Shown piece after piece: positions 6,827 to 12,713 of a DNA stretch of 18,610 nucleotides (positions are counted from its first letter, which is position 1; each line of letters opens with the position of its first letter). The translations under genes and the position numbers were made by a program. Source of the DNA: DASTHS01 sp035718085 (lineage in GTDB: Bacteria > Actinomycetota > Acidimicrobiia > Acidimicrobiales > Palsa-688); assembly GCA_035718085.1 (NCBI GenBank), contig DASTHS010000183.1, positions 1 through 18,610 of the forward strand, given 5' to 3'. The notes under the pieces were generated by a model, which searched no databases, was not told the DNA's origin, and saw only the letters and a program-made list of their open reading frames with translations.

Positions 6827-7855
6827 TCAGACGTGGCGCACGGCGGCGCGGGGGTCGAGGGCGGCGCGCAGTCCCTCACCGAACACGTTGACCGACAGCA
6901 CCGCCGCGATCAGCATCATGCCGGGGGCGAGGACGAGGTGGGGGGCGACGGTGATCAGCTGCACACCGCTCGAGATCATGGTGCCCCACGACGCGTTGGG
7001 CGGTTGCACGCCGGCACCGAGGAACGACAGCGCGGCTTCGAGCACGATCGACTGGGCCAGCTGCAGGGCGACGAACACGACGAGCGTCGACGCCAGGTTG
7101 GGCAGCAGCTCGCCCACCATGATGCGCAGGTGCCCGGCGCCGAGGGTGCGGGCGGCGTCGACGTATTCGCGCTCGCGCAGGCCGAGCACCTGGCCGCGCA
7201 GCGGCCGGGCCACGTAGGGCACGAACACCACGCCGATCACCAGCGCCGGAATCCAGTTGGAGGAGCCGTGGAGGTGGATCGGGCCGACGCTGATGCCCCC
7301 GAGCGCCAGGTTCACGCCGAGGGCCACCCCGAGCAGCACCGCGGGGTACGCCCAGATCAGGTCCATGAGCCGGGAGATGATCCCGTCGGGCCATCCCCGG
7401 AAGTAGCCGGCGACCAGGCCGGCGACGGTGGCGAGCACCATGGTGATGATCGTGGCCAGCACGCCGATCTCGAGGGAGTTGCGCCCCCCGTAGAGCAGCC
7501 GCACAGCCACGTCGCGGCCGTTGGGGTCGGCACCGAGCAGGAAGTGGGAGTGCCACGTCGGCCCCGTCGGGATGCCGGTCGGGTCGACCACGTCCACCTT
7601 GCGGCCACCGAGGTGGAGCACCTCGGTGATGTGGTTGGTGTTCGGGCCGGTGTGGGCGATGTCGTTGGCGTAGACCGGGGCGAGCAGGCAGGCCACCACG
7701 ATGAGCAGGAACAGCACGCCGAAGACCAGGGCGGTGCGGTTGCGCCGGAGGCGCTGGAAGGCGAGGCGATAGGGGCCGGTGCCGGCCGAGACCGGCTCGT
7801 CGGCCCCGACCGGGGCGAGGAGCGGGTCCTCGGCCCTGGTCAGGTCGACAGCCAC
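6827..7855 (-). CDS. Peptide ABC transporter permease, DppC/OppC type
   Basis: A 342-residue membrane permease. It has the long cytoplasmic N-terminus typical of DppC (first about 40 residues, ending LAFQRLRRNRTALVFG), a first membrane helix at about 43-60, and the marker LLGADPNGRDVAVRLLYGGRNSL (about 107-128). Further helices follow. The EAA loop is EYVDAARTLGA (about 230-240), and the tail NVFGEGLRAALDPR is typical. An extracytoplasmic stretch of about 45 residues (64-106) precedes the marker. The start is GTG 7855, 19 bp after the binding-protein stop. It pairs with the DppB-type permease downstream. Confidence 0.93.
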   Translation of the reverse strand: MAVDLTRAEDPLLAPVGADEPVSAGTGPYRLAFQRLRRNRTALVFGVLFLLIVVACLLAPVYANDIAHTGPNTNHITEVLHLGGRKVDVVDPTGIPTGPTWHSHFLLGADPNGRDVAVRLLYGGRNSLEIGVLATIITMVLATVAGLVAGYFRGWPDGIISRLMDLIWAYPAVLLGVALGVNLALGGISVGPIHLHGSSNWIPALVIGVVFVPYVARPLRGQVLGLREREYVDAARTLGAGHLRIMVGELLPNLASTLVVFVALQLAQSIVLEAALSFLGAGVQPPNASWGTMISSGVQLITVAPHLVLAPGMMLIAAVLSVNVFGEGLRAALDPRAAVRHV

Positions 7856-7874
7856 AGGTGCGCCGGTGCTGCCG

Positions 7875-9590
7875 CTACTTGAGCGCCAACGACGACAGGT
7901 CGAGACCCTGGCTGCCGCTGAAGACGATGCTCTTCTGGTCGATCCTGTCGGAGGTGAACAGCGGCGTGGTCTGGTAGCCGAAGGTCAGGATGAACGCGTG
8001 CTGGGTCACGTACTGGTCGAGCGACGCCCACTCGGGGGCCGTGGTCGACAGCTGCGTCGACGGGATGGCCTCCAGCTTGAGCAGCTCGGACTGGATGTGC
8101 GGGTCGTCCACGTTGCCGAAGTTCTCGTTGTTCACCGGCTGGATGCTGCGGGCGTCGAGCAACAGGTAGAAGTCCGACGGGTCGGGGAAGTCTTCGTCCC
8201 AGTCGGCGAACCCGGTCTGGGGGTTGGTCGACGCGTTCCCGATCGTCTGGAAGTACGTGGCGTTGGCGATGACCTTGAGCGTCGCCTTGAAGCCCAGGTC
8301 GTTGAGCAGCTGCGTGTAGTACTGCATCCACTCCTGGCGGGGGCTCTTCGTCTCCGACCACACGGTGACCGCGGTGCCGGCCAGGCCCGCCGACTGGATC
8401 ATCGACTTGGCCTTGGCCACGTTGGCGGCGCTCGGGCTCTGGGTGACGTCACCCTCGGGGCACGACGCCGTGGGGTGGCCGGGGATGCCCGGCGGCAGGA
8501 AGTAGCAGGCCGGTTGCAGGAAGCCCGACGCCAGTCGGGCGGTCGCCGTGCGGTCGAATGCCAGGTCGACGGCCTGGCGGGCCACCTCGTTGTTGAACGG
8601 CGCCGTCTTGGTGTTGAAGAAGACGTAGTACGACTGCGGCACGGTCGTGGTCTTGAACCGGTCGGCGGCCTGGCTCTTCACCTGGGACACCAACGCGGGC
8701 GGCAGGGTGTCGAACGGGTCGAACACGTCCGACTGGTTGGAGAGCACCTGCTGGGCCTCGGTCTGGTTGTTCGACTCGATCGTCACGTTGATCTGGTCGA
8801 GGTTGCCCGTCGGCACGCCCGGGATGTTGAACTTCGCGAAGCCCGGGTTCTTGACCAGGCTGTATGACACGTTCGGCACCACGTTCTTGATGGTGTAGGG
8901 CCCGATGCCGACCGGTGGGGTGTTCGACTCGACGGTCATGGGTGTGCTGCTCGGCACCAGGGCGGCTGCAGGGAAGGCCAGCACGTTCGGGAAGGCCCCG
9001 TAGGCCTGCGACAGCTTGATGGTGATGGCCCCCGACGCGTCGTCGGTCGTGATGCCGCTGATGCTGGTCGCCTTGCCGCCGGCGTAGTCGCTGGCGCCGG
9101 CGACGTAGTTGGTGATGAAGCTGTCGCCGCCCCAGTTGAGCTTGATCATGCGCTCGATGGCGTAGGCGAAGTCGGAGGCCTTCACCGGCGTGCCGTCGTT
9201 GTAGGTGAGGCCCGAGCGCAGGTTCAGCGTGTAGGTGAGCCCGTCTGCCGACACCTGGGGGAGGGCCGTGGCCAGGTCGGGGATCAGCTTCGGCGTGCCG
9301 TTGGTGTGCGAGTAGGTGAGCAGCGGCTCGTAGCTGATGGCGTCGGCTTCGACGGCCTGGGTGGTGTAGCCGTACTGCGGGTCGAGCGAGTCGGGGAAGC
9401 TGCCCTGCAGCAGCGAGGCGGTGCCGCCCTGCTTGGCCGTCGAGGTGCCGCCGGAGGTCGACGTCGTCGTGCCCCCCGTGCCGGACGAGGAGGTCTTGGT
9501 GCCGGAGCTGCCGCAGGCCGCCATGGTGGCGGCGAGGGCGACCGCGGCGGCGGCGGCGGTGATCGAGCGGGCGGCAGTCGGGCTGGGCAT
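7875..9590 (-). CDS. Peptide ABC transporter substrate-binding lipoprotein (SBP family 5)
   Basis: A 571-residue extracellular lipoprotein that captures ligand and delivers it to the permeases. The start at ATG 9590 gives a clean signal peptide (Arg8, then an Ala-rich core) and a lipobox ending MAAC, with lipidated Cys26. A Ser/Thr/Gly linker (about 27-57) leads into the family-5 solute-binding fold: LLQGSFPDSLDPQYGYTTQA, YEPLLTYSHT, and the LTYTLNLRSGLTYNDGTPVKASDFAYAIERM region are characteristic. The C-terminal part has DEDFPDPSDFYLLLDARS, also typical. Open frame extends to 9761, but upstream residues do not resemble a secretion signal. A leaderless-type promoter sits 9 nt upstream. It is the first gene of the operon that carries the mycofactocin genes; ligand unknown. 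Confidence 0.94.
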   Translation of the reverse strand: MPSPTAARSITAAAAAVALAATMAACGSSGTKTSSSGTGGTTTSTSGGTSTAKQGGTASLLQGSFPDSLDPQYGYTTQAVEADAISYEPLLTYSHTNGTPKLIPDLATALPQVSADGLTYTLNLRSGLTYNDGTPVKASDFAYAIERMIKLNWGGDSFITNYVAGASDYAGGKATSISGITTDDASGAITIKLSQAYGAFPNVLAFPAAALVPSSTPMTVESNTPPVGIGPYTIKNVVPNVSYSLVKNPGFAKFNIPGVPTGNLDQINVTIESNNQTEAQQVLSNQSDVFDPFDTLPPALVSQVKSQAADRFKTTTVPQSYYVFFNTKTAPFNNEVARQAVDLAFDRTATARLASGFLQPACYFLPPGIPGHPTASCPEGDVTQSPSAANVAKAKSMIQSAGLAGTAVTVWSETKSPRQEWMQYYTQLLNDLGFKATLKVIANATYFQTIGNASTNPQTGFADWDEDFPDPSDFYLLLDARSIQPVNNENFGNVDDPHIQSELLKLEAIPSTQLSTTAPEWASLDQYVTQHAFILTFGYQTTPLFTSDRIDQKSIVFSGSQGLDLSSLALK

Positions 9591-9599
9591 CGGCGGAGG

Positions 9600-9628
9600 A
9601 GCATACGGACCCCGCTCGTCGGCGTGCA
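9600..9628 (-). promoter_or_regulatory. Candidate leaderless promoter of the transporter-mycofactocin operon
   Basis: On the minus strand TATGCT (9605-9600) lies 9 nt before the binding-protein ATG, and TGCACG (9628-9623) lies 17 bp further upstream. These match -10 (4/6) and -35 (3/6) positions with standard spacing. The sequence between the -10 and ATG (CCTCCGCCG) has no Shine-Dalgarno, which fits a transcript that starts at or next to the ATG, a common actinobacterial arrangement. Confidence 0.4.
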
Positions 9629-9728
9629 CGGATCCCGGGTTCGGGTCGCGTGACGGCCGTGTTGCCGGCAGGTTTCCCAGGCGGCCTCGGCAGCGCGGGC
9701 CCCCGGCCGTGTGGGCGCCGACCGCTTG

Positions 9729-9734
9729 TACGCT
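9729..9734 (+). promoter_or_regulatory. Candidate -10 element of the lpdA-sucB-lipBA operon
   Basis: TACGCT fits the relaxed actinobacterial -10 pattern TAnnnT and lies 17 nt before GTG 9752, predicting a transcription start near 9741. No good -35 is visible 16-19 bp upstream. Support is spacing and position only. Confidence 0.3.
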
Positions 9735-9745
9735 GCACGGGCGAC

Positions 9746-9753
9746 GAGGAGGT
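9746..9753 (+). promoter_or_regulatory. Strong purine-rich Shine-Dalgarno at the lpdA start
   Basis: GAGGAGGT (with CGA before it) is a near-perfect Shine-Dalgarno, yet it runs directly into the only usable in-frame start, GTG 9752. Seven nt after AGGAGG, in frame, sits ACG 9761, a rare start. The start of lpdA is therefore uncertain by a few residues. Confidence 0.5.
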
Positions 9754-11191
9754 GGTTCCAACGGCTGGGACAGACGACGCAGGCCTGCAGCGATTCGATG
9801 TCGTGGTGATCGGCGGGGGCCCCGCCGGGTACGCCGCGGCGCTCCACGGGGGCCTGCTCGGCCTCGACATCGCAGTGGTGGAGATGGACCGGGTGGGCGG
9901 CACCTGCCTCCACCGGGGCTGCATCCCGGCCAAGGAGTTCCTCGAGACGGCGACGGTGCACCGCACCGTCGCCGGCGCCGCCGAGTTCGGCATCGACGTG
10001 GCCGCCCCGGCCCTCGACTTCTCCCGGAGCCAGGCCCGCAAGCAGCGGGTCGTCGAGCAACTGTGGAAGGGCCTGCAGGGCCTCATGAAGAAGCGGAAGG
10101 TCACCACGTTCGTGGGGATCGGCAGCCTCGGGGCCGACCACGTGGTCACGGTGCGCCAAGCCGACGGCGCCGAGGTGCGCATCCGCGGTGACCACGTGGT
10201 CCTGGCGGCCGGCTCGGCCCCGCGCACGATCCCGGGCTTCGAGGTCGACGGCCGCGTCGTGATGACCTCCGACGAGGTGCTCGCCCTCGAGGCGCTCCCG
10301 TCGTCGGCTGTGGTGATCGGCGGGGGCGCCATCGGCTGCGAGTTCGCGTCGATGATGAGCGATCTCGGCGTGCAGGTCACGATCCTCGAGGCGCTCCCGA
10401 AGATCCTGCCGGGCTGCGACAAAGACGTCACCGACGTGGTGCTGCGCTCGTTCAAGAAGCGTGGCATCGAGGTGCGCACCGGCGTCACCGTGTCGGGTCA
10501 CACGCCCGCCGACGACGGAGCCTCCACCATCGTCGCCTTCGGCGACGGCGAGGAGGTCAAGGTCGACGCCGTGGTGGTGTCGGTCGGGCGCCGGCCGCTC
10601 TCCGACCACCTCGGCCTCGAGGGCACCGGGGTGCAGGTCGACGAGCGCGGCTTCGTCGTCGTCGACGACCACATGCGCACCGGCGAGCCCGGGGTCTGGG
10701 CCGCCGGCGACCTGGTGAGCACCCCGGCGCTGGCCCACGTCGGTTTCGCCGAAGGCATCTTGATCATCGACCAGATCCTCGGCGAGGCGGTGGTGCCGGT
10801 CGACTACGGCAAGGTGCCCTGGTGCATCTACACCCACCCCGAGGTGGCCTTCGCCGGCCTCTCCGAGGAGGCGGCCAAGGTGGCCGGCTTCGAGGTGGTC
10901 ACCAAGAAAGACCCTTACGGCGGCAACGGTCGGGCGCTGATCGTCGGCGAGCCCGAGGGCGTCGTCAAGGTGATCTGCGAGAAGCTGCCCGACGGGCGGG
11001 CCGGCCGCATCCTCGGCGTGCACATGGTCGGGCCGTGGGTCACCGAGCAACTCGGCCAGGGCTACCTGGCCGTCAACTGGGAGGCCACGCCCGACGAGGT
11101 CGCCCACTTCATCCAGCCGCACCCGACGTTGTCGGAGGCGTTCGGCGAGACGGTGCTCGCCCTGACCGGGAGGGGTCTGCACGTTGGCTGA
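9752..11191 (+). CDS. lpdA: Dihydrolipoamide dehydrogenase (E3)
   Basis: A flavoprotein disulfide reductase of 479 residues that reoxidises dihydrolipoyl groups of 2-oxoacid dehydrogenase complexes with NAD. The N-terminal FAD motif FDVVVIGGGPAGYAAA is at about 15-30. The redox disulfide is GGTCLHRGCIP with Cys52 and Cys57; a second dinucleotide motif VVIGGGAIGCEFAS follows mid-protein; an FAD-contacting GVWAAGDLV precedes the interface domain; and the catalytic HPTLSE (His457, Glu462) is near the C-terminus. Replacement of the usual Ser/Lys after CIP by AKEF is minor. The start is ambiguous: GTG 9752 touches the Shine-Dalgarno, whereas ACG 9761 would be optimally spaced. It overlaps the E2 gene by 8 bp and leads the lipoyl operon. 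Confidence 0.95.
   Translation: MVPTAGTDDAGLQRFDVVVIGGGPAGYAAALHGGLLGLDIAVVEMDRVGGTCLHRGCIPAKEFLETATVHRTVAGAAEFGIDVAAPALDFSRSQARKQRVVEQLWKGLQGLMKKRKVTTFVGIGSLGADHVVTVRQADGAEVRIRGDHVVLAAGSAPRTIPGFEVDGRVVMTSDEVLALEALPSSAVVIGGGAIGCEFASMMSDLGVQVTILEALPKILPGCDKDVTDVVLRSFKKRGIEVRTGVTVSGHTPADDGASTIVAFGDGEEVKVDAVVVSVGRRPLSDHLGLEGTGVQVDERGFVVVDDHMRTGEPGVWAAGDLVSTPALAHVGFAEGILIIDQILGEAVVPVDYGKVPWCIYTHPEVAFAGLSEEAAKVAGFEVVTKKDPYGGNGRALIVGEPEGVVKVICEKLPDGRAGRILGVHMVGPWVTEQLGQGYLAVNWEATPDEVAHFIQPHPTLSEAFGETVLALTGRGLHVG
11168..11175 (+). promoter_or_regulatory. Shine-Dalgarno selecting the TTG start of the E2 gene
   Basis: GGGAGGGG lies 8 nt before TTG 11184, inside the end of lpdA. It supports this TTG, which also gives the expected ADITMPQLGE N-terminus of lipoyl domains. 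Confidence 0.65.
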
Positions 11192-12713
11192 CATCACGAT
11201 GCCGCAGCTGGGCGAGACGGTGACCGAGGGCACCATCACCCGCTGGCTCAAGCAGGTCGGCGAGAGCGTCGCCGAGGACGAGGTGCTCTTCGAGGTGTCG
11301 ACCGACAAGGTCGACTCGGAGGTGCCGTCACCGGCGGCCGGCGTCGTCACCGAGATCCTGGTGCAAGAGGGCGAGACCGTCGACGTCGGCACCCGCCTGG
11401 CGGTCATCTCCGACGGGGCGGCGGCGCCGGCCTCGTCGAACGGCTCGGCCGGGGAGGGAGCCGCTGACGACCCGGCGCCGTCGATCGAGGCCGAGCAGGT
11501 GCCGGCGCCCGAGGGCGCTGCCGGGGTCGTGCCGACCGGCACGGCGCGCGCCGAGGCCCGAGCCTCGTCGAGCAGCGGGCCGTCCGGCGACGCCGGCACC
11601 GGCCCCCAGGCGCCGGCACCCGAGGCGGAGGCCCCCGGTGCCGCTCCGGCGGTGGCGGCGGCCGGCTCGCCGCCGTCGGCACCCGGCGAGCAGCGCAACG
11701 CAGCGGCCACCCGGCCCGGCGACGCCCGGCCGCCGGCCCGCCCCGGCGACGGCAGGGTGCTCTCCCCGGTCGTGCGCCGGCTGATCGCCGACCACAACAT
11801 CGACCCGTCGGAGATCACCGGCACCGGTGCGGGTGGTCGCATCACCCGCAACGATGTCCTCGACCTGATCGACAAGCGCGCCGGCGGTGCCGCCGCCACC
11901 GGCGCGCCGTCCGCGCCCGCCACCGATCAGGCCGCCCCCGCTTCGCCGGCCGGCGGCCCCGCCGCCCCCCGTCCGGCGGCACCGCCCGCCGTGGCCGGTG
12001 CGCGCGACACGATCGTGCCCTTCACCAACATCCGACGTCGCACCGCCGAGCACATGGTGCGGTCGAAGGCGACCTCCGCCCACACCATGGTGGCCGTCGA
12101 GGTCGACTATGCCGGCGTCGAGGCGGTGCGCGCCGCGGAGAAGGCGCGCTTCCGGGAGAGCGAGGGGTTCGGCCTGACGTACCTGCCGTTCATCGCCCGC
12201 GCCGTGGTCGACGCGCTCGGCGACTTCCCCCACGTCAACAGCTCGGTGGGCGACGACCAGCTGATCGTGCACGGCGACATCAACCTCGGGATCGCCGTCG
12301 ACCTCGACTTCGAGGGCCTGCTGGTGCCGGTCATCCACGAGGCCGACGGCAAGCGCCTGCGGGCGCTCGCCCGTGACATCTCGACCCTCGCCTCCCGGGC
12401 TCGGGCCCGCAAGCTGACCGTCGACGACATCTCCGGCGGCACCCTGACCCTCACCAACGCTGGCCCCTTCGGCACCTTCATTACCGTTCCGGTGATCAAC
12501 CAGCCGCAGGTCGCCATCATCAGCACCGACGGCGTGCGCAAGCGCCCGGTGGTCGTCGAGCTGCCCGACGGCAGCGACGCCATCGTCGTGCACCCGGTCG
12601 GCAACCTGGTCATGTCCTGGGATCACCGCGCTTTCGACGGCGCCTACGCAGCGGCGTTCCTGGCCGCGGTGAAGACGGTGCTGGAGACGCGCGACTGGTC
12701 CAGCGAGCTGTGA
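11184..12713 (+). CDS. sucB: Dihydrolipoamide acyltransferase (E2) of a 2-oxoacid dehydrogenase complex
   Basis: A 509-residue E2. Residues 1-76 form one lipoyl domain (MPQLGETVTEGTITRWLK) with the lipoylated Lys42 in STDKVDSEVPS. A long Ala/Pro linker (about 77-188) leads to the E1/E3-binding domain (about 190-230, RVLSPVVRRLIADHNID and GTGAGGRITRNDVL). After a second Ala/Pro linker comes the trimer-forming catalytic domain (about 274-509), with the active-site HRAFDG at 481-486. It moves acyl groups from lipoamide to CoA. The actinobacterial homologue (DlaT) can serve pyruvate and 2-oxoglutarate complexes, so substrate is not fixed; no E1 gene is in the window. TTG 11184 overlaps lpdA. The stop overlaps the lipB-lipA start by 4 bp, a neighbourhood like mycobacterial dlaT-lipB-lipA. 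Confidence 0.95.
   Translation: MADITMPQLGETVTEGTITRWLKQVGESVAEDEVLFEVSTDKVDSEVPSPAAGVVTEILVQEGETVDVGTRLAVISDGAAAPASSNGSAGEGAADDPAPSIEAEQVPAPEGAAGVVPTGTARAEARASSSSGPSGDAGTGPQAPAPEAEAPGAAPAVAAAGSPPSAPGEQRNAAATRPGDARPPARPGDGRVLSPVVRRLIADHNIDPSEITGTGAGGRITRNDVLDLIDKRAGGAAATGAPSAPATDQAAPASPAGGPAAPRPAAPPAVAGARDTIVPFTNIRRRTAEHMVRSKATSAHTMVAVEVDYAGVEAVRAAEKARFRESEGFGLTYLPFIARAVVDALGDFPHVNSSVGDDQLIVHGDINLGIAVDLDFEGLLVPVIHEADGKRLRALARDISTLASRARARKLTVDDISGGTLTLTNAGPFGTFITVPVINQPQVAIISTDGVRKRPVVVELPDGSDAIVVHPVGNLVMSWDHRAFDGAYAAAFLAAVKTVLETRDWSSEL

Larger units (their letters stand above)
9591..9751. other. Divergent intergenic region between the two large operons
   Basis: About 160 bp separate two gene sets read away from each other, so promoters for both should lie here. 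I see a TATGCT element facing left and a TACGCT element facing right, but no long inverted repeat that would mark an obvious operator. Open frames crossing it encode Pro/Arg-rich shadow peptides and I do not call them genes. Confidence 0.7.

Noticed and set aside
9650..9751. Longer lpdA start at 9650, adding 34 residues
   Set aside because: The added sequence is Pro/Arg/Gly-rich, would cover the candidate promoter, and does not resemble dehydrogenase N-termini.
9591..9761. Longer binding-protein start at 9761
   Set aside because: It would bury the signal peptide and lipobox 57 residues inside the protein; ATG 9590 gives a standard lipoprotein signal.
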